Positions 25,568 to 33,142 of a DNA stretch of 64,000 nucleotides are shown here, piece after piece. The DNA is taken from assembly GCA_019694355.1 (NCBI GenBank), contig JAIBCB010000002.1:434001-498000 (forward strand), given 5' to 3'. The notes beneath the pieces are model-generated. The model ran no database searches. It saw only the letters and a program-made list of their open reading frames with translations, and was not told the origin of the DNA. Source of the stretch: Pyrinomonadaceae bacterium. Lineage in GTDB: Bacteria > Acidobacteriota > Blastocatellia > Pyrinomonadales > Pyrinomonadaceae. The number at the start of each line of letters is the position of its first letter. Position 1 is the first letter of the stretch. The position numbers and the translations under genes were made by a program.

Positions 25568-27208
25568 TTACAAGGCCGTCGTGCTTGCTTCCTCCGTAAC
25601 GCGATCACCCACAGAAAGGAATTTTGTCGCGATCCGCCTGAACGTATTCTTCTCGTCGTCTTCGATCAATCCAAGAAAATTCGCACAAACAAGATAGATC
25701 GGAGCGAACACAAAAGCGGACGCTGCAAGCACAACGGCACCGCTTACAAAGTTCACAATGCTTTCCTTTCCGATCCCTGCGGTGTTAGAAAGAAATCCTT
25801 CTGAGGCAGCGAAAAGGCTCGCGTGAAAGCTCGTGTATGCGAGATACGTTGCGATTCCCGCGAGGATGCTTGCGAACGCGGTCTTGCCGACATTTGCGAG
25901 AAGGTGAATATCCTTGACGCCGAGATGCAGTTTGCGGATGACCATCGCTTCGGCGATCAGCTTGTCAATGATGACGGCTCCGACAGCAAGTCCGATCATT
26001 CCGGTCATTGAGATCTCGTCGAGCATAAAATAGAGGCAAGAGACCAATGCGGCAACGATAAAGAATCTGGTGAACAGGAACACTCTGCCGAGCTCTTTGT
26101 ACGAACGGACGATCGGGTCGGTAATCAAGATGCTGAATGGCAAGAGCGTGATGTTAACCACGAACACGCTCGCACTCGCCGCGTATTTTTGAGTGAAAAG
26201 CGTCGTGATGAATGTGTTTGCCGTGATCAGCAGGAAGACATACACGGGGAAATAGACGAGCGAAAGTTTCTGCATCGCACGTGCCTTTAGACGCACCATT
26301 TCGTCGCGGTCATTGTCGCCGTGCAACGCGTTCATCCTGGGGATGAGAACCGCCGTGACAGATTCTGCGAGCATCGCAATGAGCGGTATTTCGAAGCAGC
26401 CGTAAGCGTAAACAGCGAAGTCTGCGGGCGAAAATCTGTGGCCTGCGAACCAACTATGGATCTCTGTCTGAGCGAGCCAGAGTGTTCCCGCAAGACCGAA
26501 TGGCACGGCATACACAAGCTGTTCGCGTAGAAAGCCGAGATCGAACTTTCGCCAAAAGCCCGGAAATCTCGACGCAAGATACCAGGCAAGCAAAGCGGTT
26601 TGTATCGCTCCTTGAACTATCGCCGCGTAAAGGAAGGACTCGACCGTCGCAAAGATGAATGCGGCTGAGCACATAAACAGCGCTTTCGTGAATTGCGCTG
26701 AGATAATGAATATTGTCGCGACGCGTGCTTCCTGATTCGCGATCGCGACCGTCTCAAGAAAAGATGAGAAGATCCAGATCCAGATCACGATGCCGATCAT
26801 CGGTGCAAGCCGCGTGATCTCGCTGCTATGGAAAATATTTCCGACCGCCTGCGGAAAGAGAAAAAAGAATAACGCTGCGAGACCGCCAACGACGAAATTG
26901 AATGCGAGAATGTTCAGTATGCAGGCTGAGCGACGCTCTTCGGTCTCGCGTGCAAGAAAGTAGTACGCACTCATCGAAACGCCCAGCGGGAGCACGACGA
27001 TCGCGTTCGCGATCACGAGGAACGCGGCACGGTAATGGCCGACCTCGTCCTGCGAAAGATATCGAACAACAACAAGCGGCACGCAGAAGCTAAAGGCAAA
27101 GCCGACGAGTTTTGCCGTCAACAGCCAGAAGCTTTGTTTGCGCAGGGAATCTTTGGCCGATGCACCGGCGGCCGCACTTGTCGCTGATGTTTTGGGGCTT
27201 GCCAACAT
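25568..27208 (-). CDS. polysaccharide flippase, Wzx/oligosaccharide-exporter type
   Basis: This 546-residue integral membrane protein has about 12-14 hydrophobic helices and the N-terminal pattern of MOP-superfamily flippases: SLRKQSFWLLTAKLVGFAFS then VVVRYLSQDEVGHYRAAFLV. It is expected to move lipid-linked repeat units across the inner membrane. A long low-complexity N terminus rich in Ala and Ser (1-20) precedes the first helix, and the last 35 residues are cytoplasmic. It lies 3 bp upstream of the deacetylase-like gene. With the ligase-like protein at 29493 it gives the cluster a Wzx/Wzy-style logic. Whether it is the lipid II type is ruled unlikely by the context. Confidence 0.88.
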   Translation of the reverse strand: MLASPKTSATSAAAGASAKDSLRKQSFWLLTAKLVGFAFSFCVPLVVVRYLSQDEVGHYRAAFLVIANAIVVLPLGVSMSAYYFLARETEERRSACILNILAFNFVVGGLAALFFFLFPQAVGNIFHSSEITRLAPMIGIVIWIWIFSSFLETVAIANQEARVATIFIISAQFTKALFMCSAAFIFATVESFLYAAIVQGAIQTALLAWYLASRFPGFWRKFDLGFLREQLVYAVPFGLAGTLWLAQTEIHSWFAGHRFSPADFAVYAYGCFEIPLIAMLAESVTAVLIPRMNALHGDNDRDEMVRLKARAMQKLSLVYFPVYVFLLITANTFITTLFTQKYAASASVFVVNITLLPFSILITDPIVRSYKELGRVFLFTRFFIVAALVSCLYFMLDEISMTGMIGLAVGAVIIDKLIAEAMVIRKLHLGVKDIHLLANVGKTAFASILAGIATYLAYTSFHASLFAASEGFLSNTAGIGKESIVNFVSGAVVLAASAFVFAPIYLVCANFLGLIEDDEKNTFRRIATKFLSVGDRVTEEASTTAL

Positions 27209-27258
27209 CTTGAAGTGACGCGATCTTAGATCCTTTTACCGGGAAATTACCCGCAAGA

Positions 27259-28332
27259 TCACTCAGAAAATAGTCGTAATAGGGCTGAAATTACAGAAAA
27301 TGCTGTCCAGCTTGAGGCTGCGGCCTCATTGCGGATCAGGCCGAGGTGGTCGGAATGTTTGCGTCGATAGATGCGGAGCAGGAGAGAAGGTGCAAAACGC
27401 GCAGCGAGGCAAACCGCCTTCAATTTCGCCGACGGACGCTTTGAACTTGCGAGCGAGAATGAATTTCGAGCCGAAGCAAAATCGCGATTCATCAAGTGAG
27501 ACTTTCCTTTCTCGATCTCAAGATCGATCCGGAGGCCGGCGAGTTGTGTTTCAAGGATCGAAAGCTCCTCGGGAGAAAGATCGATCGTTTTCTTAACTCG
27601 TTGAAATACAGCGATCTCGCGTTCGACCCGCGAGATCGAATCTCCTGAAAGATTCTCTATATGGACGCGGTATCTGAGCAGCACTTTGTCCGAATAGCCG
27701 ATACGCGAGCCCGCCTTGGCAATTCTGATCCAAAGGTGAAAATCCTGAGCACGCGTATCTTCTTTCTCAAAGGCGCCGGCCGCAAGGATGGCAGTTTTCT
27801 TCGCCACCGTGCCCGAGGTGATCACATTGCAGCGGAAATCCAGAAGCGATGAGGCCGTGACTGCACCCGAAGACGGTGCCGATTCCATAAAGGTGTGGTC
27901 GCTTGGTGCGGCATCGCCAAAGAGATCCGCATCTGCGTAAACCATATCCCAGCCGTCGTCGATCATCGAGAGTTGATGAGCGAGAAAATCGGGCAGCCAC
28001 TCGTCGTCAGCGTCGAGAAAAGCGATAAGTTCACCGCGGGCAAGGTCGATCGCACGATTCCGCGCCGGGCCGGCACCAAGATTTGCCTGCTCGACATAAA
28101 CGATGTCATCGAAGAATGGCACAAGGGCTGCCTCAAGCTGCTCTGTGTCCGGCGATCCGTCATTTACGACGATAAGCTCGTGCCCCGCAAAGGTTTGTGC
28201 ATTTACGGAATTGATCGCGGCCGGAATGAACCTCGCGGCATTGTATGCGGGCATTACCACACTAACACGCGGCGATGAAAGGACATTCTTGCCGCGTTTG
28301 ATCGTAAAACTTTCAGCCGAATTTTGACTCAC
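27259..28332 (-). CDS. glycosyltransferase family 2
   Basis: I place the start at GTG 28332, where GGAGG lies six bases upstream and the GTGA overlaps the stop codon of the upstream gene. The open frame continues upstream to 28680, but that part is only the shadow of the upstream gene. The 357-residue product has a GT-A fold with VSVVMPAYNAARFIPAAINS, ELIVVNDGSPDTEQ and the metal-binding DxD in LIAFLDADDEWLPDFL. A characteristic AQDFHLWIRIAKAG segment follows. The C-terminal 120 residues are helical and basic, likely touching the membrane. It transfers a sugar from an NDP donor; the donor cannot be named. Confidence 0.9.
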   Translation of the reverse strand: MSQNSAESFTIKRGKNVLSSPRVSVVMPAYNAARFIPAAINSVNAQTFAGHELIVVNDGSPDTEQLEAALVPFFDDIVYVEQANLGAGPARNRAIDLARGELIAFLDADDEWLPDFLAHQLSMIDDGWDMVYADADLFGDAAPSDHTFMESAPSSGAVTASSLLDFRCNVITSGTVAKKTAILAAGAFEKEDTRAQDFHLWIRIAKAGSRIGYSDKVLLRYRVHIENLSGDSISRVEREIAVFQRVKKTIDLSPEELSILETQLAGLRIDLEIEKGKSHLMNRDFASARNSFSLASSKRPSAKLKAVCLAARFAPSLLLRIYRRKHSDHLGLIRNEAAASSWTAFSVISALLRLFSE

Positions 28333-29489
28333 CTTGCCTCCCGGATCGGCTCCCACGAGGCATATTGTTCGCCTCTGAGGAACTGGAAAAATGCGATCAC
28401 CGAAGCGACATTCGCAAGCACAAAATAGAGCGGAAGCACGAAAAGCGTCGTCCGCTTGCCGGTCAACTCCAGCAGCCAGCCGAAGAAAGCCGCCAGGTAG
28501 AACGCCGTCTGGAGAGCAAATAGAGCCGCAAAGAATGCAGAAGAGATCGCCAACGCGCCGTTGCTCAAAAAAGCGGCCAAAAGCAGAACAGGGACGAAGT
28601 ATCGAAGCAGTTTGTGCGAAATAAGCTCGACGGCATAGAATCCGCTGCGGAACGGATTCAGCATATCGCGATTCTGCCAAAGGTCGGTGAACGTCTGCGA
28701 AATGACACGCACGCGCATACGCATTTCGTCGCCGGCCTGTTCGTTTGTGGTCTCAAAGCATGTTGCCTCAGGTTCGAAGACCGATCGCAGGCCTTTTCTG
28801 TACAAAAGCGTGCAGATCAAAAAATCGGAGCAAGCTGCGGCGTACATCGGCTCATAGGCAGCCTTGCGGACGGCATACAGGCAGCCGGAAGCACCGATCA
28901 GCGAGCAAGCGTCAGATTCAGCGTTCTTTAGCAGCGTTTCGTAGTTCCAATAGCTGCGTGCTCCGGAGCCGACATTCGTCTCGGTCGGGTCTGTATAGAT
29001 CAAGCGTCCGGCAACGCAGCCGACCTTTTCGTCGGCAAAGGCCGGAAGCAGCTTGCGGAGGACATCGGGCGAGTAATGGGTCGTTGCATCCGAGAAGAGA
29101 ATGATCTCGCCGAGGGCGACGCCGACAGCGTTGTTTTGCGTGATCGTCTTCCCGGCACGGCCTTCCTGCCGAAAGAGTTTTACGCCTCTCGATGCAAAGG
29201 TCTTTACGATCTCGTCAGTGTCGTCGGTGGAGCCGTCGCTTGCTACGAGTATTTCGAGCTTCTCTGCAGGATAATCGAGCTCTAACGTGTTCTTTAGCTT
29301 TGCCTCGATCGAACTCTCTTCGTTGAATGCCGTTATCAGGACAGTTACAAAGGGAAGGATCTCGGCCTTTGATACTTTTTTCGGGCGAAGATACGCAAGA
29401 GCAAAGACCAGGATCGGATAGCCCGCATAGACGTAAAAGAGCACGGCGAGCGAGCTCCAAAATGCTATCTGAATGAGGTCGTTTGCCAT
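28329..29489 (-). CDS. membrane glycosyltransferase family 2 (CESA-like)
   Basis: The 386-residue enzyme has an N-terminal membrane helix (IAFWSSLAVLFYVYAGYPIL), a GT2 catalytic domain (VTVLITAFNEESSIEAKLKN, ILVASDGSTDDTDE, ILFSDATTHYSPDVLRKL, SLIGASGCLYAVRKAAYE) and about three C-terminal helices. The DxD-like SDA motif is followed by FLICTLLYRKGLRSVFEPEA and QTFTDLWQNRD, the site where processive enzymes have QRxRW; here the W is absent, so processivity is doubtful. It likely acts on a lipid-linked acceptor. It starts 3 bp after the ligase-like gene and overlaps the next GT2 gene by 4 bp. Confidence 0.9.
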   Translation of the reverse strand: MANDLIQIAFWSSLAVLFYVYAGYPILVFALAYLRPKKVSKAEILPFVTVLITAFNEESSIEAKLKNTLELDYPAEKLEILVASDGSTDDTDEIVKTFASRGVKLFRQEGRAGKTITQNNAVGVALGEIILFSDATTHYSPDVLRKLLPAFADEKVGCVAGRLIYTDPTETNVGSGARSYWNYETLLKNAESDACSLIGASGCLYAVRKAAYEPMYAAACSDFLICTLLYRKGLRSVFEPEATCFETTNEQAGDEMRMRVRVISQTFTDLWQNRDMLNPFRSGFYAVELISHKLLRYFVPVLLLAAFLSNGALAISSAFFAALFALQTAFYLAAFFGWLLELTGKRTTLFVLPLYFVLANVASVIAFFQFLRGEQYASWEPIREAR

Positions 29490-29492
29490 TTT

Positions 29493-30986
29493 CTATGCCG
29501 GTACAAGAGCCGGATCGCCTGTGGGCTGCGGCACCTCTGCTCGAGCCGGATCGGTCGAGTAGATGCGGCGGAATGCGACCGCATAAGCAATGCCGTAATA
29601 GATGAACCAGTTATACGCGACCGATGCAAAGAAGCTTGAGACCATATAGCCGACAATGCTTGCCTGCAGGCCGATCGAGAGATAGTAGAACCAGTCAAGC
29701 CGATCCTGTGCGAACAGCGTGCGTTCGATCGCAGAGAGTTTTCGGAGCGGACTGATAATAAACACCAGATACGCGATCAGTCCCAAAATGCCGATCTCGC
29801 TTGAAACTTGGGTGTATGCGTTGTGTGTTTGATGGTCGTGAATGCCGACGATCGGGAAGTTCCCGATCCCGATGCCCCAGGGGTTTCGTGCCGTTACGAG
29901 CAAGGATCGATCGAGGAGCTCACGCCGCTGATTGCTTGATCCAACCGGATCGAGGCCCGGAATGAAGATCGAGAGCATCCGCAAGCCGTAGTTTCCCGGA
30001 GCAGCGATCATCAAAATGCCCCCAACGACCAAAGATACGAGCGACACCTTTGCTCGGTGTTTGCGGCCGAGCTTCCAAACTAAAACAAGGGCGCTCGCAA
30101 AAAAGCCTAGAAATCCTCCGCGCGAGAATGTGACCATATTCCCCGAAATAAAAAGGATCGTGATCGCAAAATACAGCGCCTTCATCGCCTTTGATCTCGC
30201 TCCGAGCGCAAGGCAAAGAACGATCGGTGTCATCATCACAAAATGAAGTGCCATATCGTTCGGATTGCCGAAAAGGCCTCCGACATCGACGGCGACACGA
30301 TAGTCCTCGACCGCAAATTTGCCCTCTGCATATAGTCGTATCGCGTTGTAACCCAAATAGATTCCGATGCCGATACTGAGCCAGAGAAGTGCCATCAGGC
30401 GGCGGCGTGTGCGGACGACGTTCACGAGAACGATGAAGATCAGTACGGCCTTGATGAACGGGTCGTTGAACGTATCCCAAGCGGTCTTTGGATCTTTGGC
30501 GATCGGAATGCTGAAGAGGGCTAAGGCTGTCAGCGCGAGGATCGCTTTGATCTCGGTCGTAAAGATCGTTGCATTTCCTTCGGTCGCAAGCTGCGACGGC
30601 AGATAGATAAGCAGTGTGGCCAAAGCGAAATAGAACGCTGTCGCAGACAGAAAACCAAGTCCCGGCAGCAGCTCATAAGGCCGAAACAGCACAAGGATCG
30701 AGAACAGATAAAGGCCGATGAATGTAAGGCTGTGCCCATTGCGGACGAGCCAATTGTCCCTTGCGAGGGCTGCTTGGTCGAGTTCCGAGCGCGAGGCCTT
30801 TTGGCCTTTTACTTTGACTGTGCCGTTTGCAGGAGCGTTTATCTTCTGTGTCGGAACCGGCTTGTCTTCGCCAAATGACTGCGTTGACGCGAGCGAAAAT
30901 GTATCTTCAGGATCGCCGCTTGGCTTTAGCGATTCGTACGGCGTAAGCGGCTCAATATGGCGGGCTTTGCCGGCCGATCTGGGCAT
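29493..30986 (-). CDS. O-antigen ligase/polymerase family membrane protein
   Basis: The open frame reaches 31055 with a TTG start that has its purine-rich AAGGA immediately adjacent, which is not a usable spacing. ATG at 30986 (MPRSAGKARHIEPL) is more likely, giving 497 residues; this is uncertain. The N-terminal 75 residues are polar and cytoplasmic. About 10-12 membrane helices follow, with the large periplasmic loop typical of Wzy/WaaL proteins (RNPWGIGIGNFPIVGIHDHQTHNAYTQV). The HNAY motif is family-diagnostic. It would polymerise lipid-linked repeat units or join them to an acceptor on the outer face of the inner membrane. It is the first gene of the minus-strand cluster. Confidence 0.87.
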   Translation of the reverse strand: MPRSAGKARHIEPLTPYESLKPSGDPEDTFSLASTQSFGEDKPVPTQKINAPANGTVKVKGQKASRSELDQAALARDNWLVRNGHSLTFIGLYLFSILVLFRPYELLPGLGFLSATAFYFALATLLIYLPSQLATEGNATIFTTEIKAILALTALALFSIPIAKDPKTAWDTFNDPFIKAVLIFIVLVNVVRTRRRLMALLWLSIGIGIYLGYNAIRLYAEGKFAVEDYRVAVDVGGLFGNPNDMALHFVMMTPIVLCLALGARSKAMKALYFAITILFISGNMVTFSRGGFLGFFASALVLVWKLGRKHRAKVSLVSLVVGGILMIAAPGNYGLRMLSIFIPGLDPVGSSNQRRELLDRSLLVTARNPWGIGIGNFPIVGIHDHQTHNAYTQVSSEIGILGLIAYLVFIISPLRKLSAIERTLFAQDRLDWFYYLSIGLQASIVGYMVSSFFASVAYNWFIYYGIAYAVAFRRIYSTDPARAEVPQPTGDPALVPA

Positions 30987-31107
30987 GCCGGAGAGAGTTG
31001 AATATTCTTTTTTCGAGAAAGCCTGCACAGTAACAATAGAAAAGACCCGAAACAATCCTTAATAAAGGCGGATTGCCGGGTCGTTTCCACGTCTTTTAGG
31101 GTTTGTT

Positions 31108-32256
31108 TTAGGCCGGAACGCCCTCGCGCTCGACCGTTACCATCGCACGAACCCGTTTCTTGAGGGCTTTTTCGAACTGGCGGGCCTCGTTCACGCTGCC
31201 AAAGCTCAGTTGTTGGAGATTGGATTCGATGCGCTTTCGATAGTCAGAAATAAGCGAATCGGAGACGCCCAACATTTCTGCAACCTCAAGCTGTGTGCCG
31301 CTGTCGCCGATCAAATAGCAATGCCAAAGGACGTTGATCATCCGATCGTACTGCTTTTCCTTCCCGCGAACAGACTTGCTGAGCGTTGCAAGAAAATCAT
31401 CGACAAAGCCGACGGCTTCACGCTCTCCTTCGCTCTTGAGCAGATCATCCTCAGGTGTGCCGCGATGATCCGTAAACTCAAAATGCATGCGGTCGTCATC
31501 ATCGTCCGCAGGGCCGCCGACAGGCACAAGATGAATGTCCATGATCGGGAGCCGCGACATCACAAATGACCGAAGGCTGCGGACATCGACAGGTGAATCT
31601 ACGGCCTTAAAGACCCGTATGATCAGCTTTTCGAGTTCGACATTGCTGATGACGATCTGTGCGTCGCCGGTGCAGCCGACCATACGCGTGTCGCGAGCCT
31701 TGAACGAGACTGCTTTTACACGCTCATCCATTTCCTGGACGTCGCGGCGGGCCTTTTCAACTTTCCAGTCCGCGAGGCCGTAAAGACGATCTGCAAGGCG
31801 GCGATGGGCTTCGGGATTGCCAACATTGTCGAAACGCTTGAACGTGGGGCTGGACTGAATGAGCGTTGAGATGCGGCGGGCAAGGCGATAGGATTCGGGA
31901 TAGCGTTTTCGCAGCTCGGCCGTGAGCATATTCGTCAGTTCGATCTGACTGATCTCGGCCTCGATCTCGGCATCCGTCATTCCGGTGTCAAGATAGTGCT
32001 GAAAACGTTCCTTGCTCAGGAGAGCTACAAAGAGCTCTTGGGTGAGGTCGGTGTATGCGTTGTATTTGCCCTCTTCAACGAGGAAGCCGGCGCGTTTTGA
32101 TGCTCTAACCAGTGGATGTGACGAGACTATGCGATGGAGTTCCGTCCAGATCTGATTAACATCAGAATTCTTCAAGCTGTCGGTCCATTTTCCAACCTTG
32201 ATCTGCTTGTTCTGGATAGATCGCGGAAGTCTTTCCTTCGTCTTGAGGTCGCTCAT
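31108..32256 (-). CDS. sigma-70-like protein with C-terminal helix-turn-helix, unknown target
   Basis: The 382-residue soluble protein ends in a sigma region 4-like helix-turn-helix at about 323-345 (LEVAEMLGVSDSLISDYRKR). It is preceded by a helical middle part (YDRMINVLWHCYLIG) that reads like sigma factor or phage RNA-polymerase-associated sequence. The N-terminal 200 residues are helical and charged (LTQELFVALLSKERFQHYLD resembles the region-2 entry of ECF-like factors). An acidic loop (GGPADDDDDRMHFEF) lies at about 255. It is not a standard ECF or RpoD: regions 2 and 4 are widely separated. It sits 516 bp from the divergent small zinc-motif gene, which looks like an anti-sigma factor, and just upstream of the polysaccharide cluster, so it may regulate that cluster. 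Confidence 0.6.
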   Translation of the reverse strand: MSDLKTKERLPRSIQNKQIKVGKWTDSLKNSDVNQIWTELHRIVSSHPLVRASKRAGFLVEEGKYNAYTDLTQELFVALLSKERFQHYLDTGMTDAEIEAEISQIELTNMLTAELRKRYPESYRLARRISTLIQSSPTFKRFDNVGNPEAHRRLADRLYGLADWKVEKARRDVQEMDERVKAVSFKARDTRMVGCTGDAQIVISNVELEKLIIRVFKAVDSPVDVRSLRSFVMSRLPIMDIHLVPVGGPADDDDDRMHFEFTDHRGTPEDDLLKSEGEREAVGFVDDFLATLSKSVRGKEKQYDRMINVLWHCYLIGDSGTQLEVAEMLGVSDSLISDYRKRIESNLQQLSFGSVNEARQFEKALKKRVRAMVTVEREGVPA

Positions 32257-32772
32257 AACCCTAAAAATGTTCTCTTCGTCCTAATTTCAATGGCCTTACG
32301 TGTCGTCGTCGAGAAAGAAGAGAGAAAAGTCTCTTTACCGATGCCAAAAAGAGCACGGTACCTTCCAAAAACATGGACGCTTGGCCTAGTTTTATAGCTT
32401 TGGTAGAAAGATTTGGCGGGATCAACTGCCGAGCTGCTGGGGTCGATCCTAAAGGCAGTGGGTGAGATGATTACCTATCTCACTACCTACATTTAAGATG
32501 ATACCAGTTTGAGCCGGAACGAGCAACAAGTTTTTGCACTCTTGTGCATTATTTATCACCCATTTTAAGGCTAAAGGGCACGGAACGCTCCTCTGTTTTT
32601 GATAGATCGTTGATTTTTATCGCTTTTTGGCGGGCAGTTTTTGGGAAGTTGCCCTCATTGCAGATTTATTTTTAACATAGGGCAGTTTTTCGGCGGTTCA
32701 CTTTTGGTCGGCCGCTAAGTCGAAAAACGCCTTATAAATCTTAGACATCCTGTTTTTGTTTACAGATCGAGC
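32257..32772. other. 516 bp divergent intergenic region, AT-rich
   Basis: No gene is seen. It holds the promoters for two divergent genes, but neither could be assigned firmly. GTGAGAT (32462-32468) and ATCTCAC (32477-32483) form an inverted repeat that looks like an operator. GGGCAGTTTTT occurs twice, at about 32633 and 32683, some 50 bp apart, in the half nearer the zinc-motif gene. Confidence 0.5.
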
Positions 32773-33066
32773 ATGGCCACCTTCGCCAAGAACGAAAAAT
32801 GTCCCACCTCTGCAGATCTCTTGGCTTTTCAATTAGGAGACCTTGATATCGAGTGCGGCGCTGAACTTCGAGAGCACCTTGTCGGGTGCGAGTTTTGCAG
32901 CGCAGAAGTTGCTTTCTATTCACGGTATCCGATGGACCTTGAAGAAGAAACGACAACGCCGGAGACGATTCCGGCACCGCTCCGAGAACTCGCAGAAGCC
33001 CTTTTGCACCAAAACGCCTCGCCGCATTCGTTCGATAAGCTCGTGAATGAGCTAAGGGCGAGATAA
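32773..33066 (+). CDS. small zinc-motif protein, anti-sigma-factor-like
   Basis: The 97-residue protein has an H35-x3-C39-x2-C42 motif (HLVGCEFC), the same spacing as the zinc-binding anti-sigma (ZAS) domain. It is acidic and has no membrane helix. The preceding segment, CPTSADLLAFQLGDLDIECG, resembles the N-terminal helix of such proteins, and the tail is helical (LRELAEALLHQNAS). It is divergent from the sigma-like gene at 31108. The natural reading is a soluble regulator of that protein, though the distance is unusually large. A good terminator follows at 33096. Confidence 0.7.
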   Translation: MATFAKNEKCPTSADLLAFQLGDLDIECGAELREHLVGCEFCSAEVAFYSRYPMDLEEETTTPETIPAPLRELAEALLHQNASPHSFDKLVNELRAR

Positions 33067-33095
33067 CATCGAAGGATAAGAGGTTAATAAGAAAG

Positions 33096-33120
33096 GCCGG
33101 CCAATTTGACCGGCTTTTTT
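33096..33120 (+). terminator. rho-independent terminator
   Basis: GCCGG (33096-33100) pairs with CCGGC (33110-33114) around a loop that can pair further (CAA with TTG), followed by six T. It ends transcription of the zinc-motif gene, and read in reverse it may also stop the gene at 33143. Confidence 0.8.
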
Positions 33121-33142
33121 ACTGTTTGCTAAAGCTCTTTGG

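Noticed and set aside
28333..28680. A 116-residue N-terminal extension of the GT2 gene at 27259.
   Set aside because: It is a shadow of the upstream glycosyltransferase gene; a GTG with GGAGG upstream overlaps that gene's stop codon and gives the normal family start.
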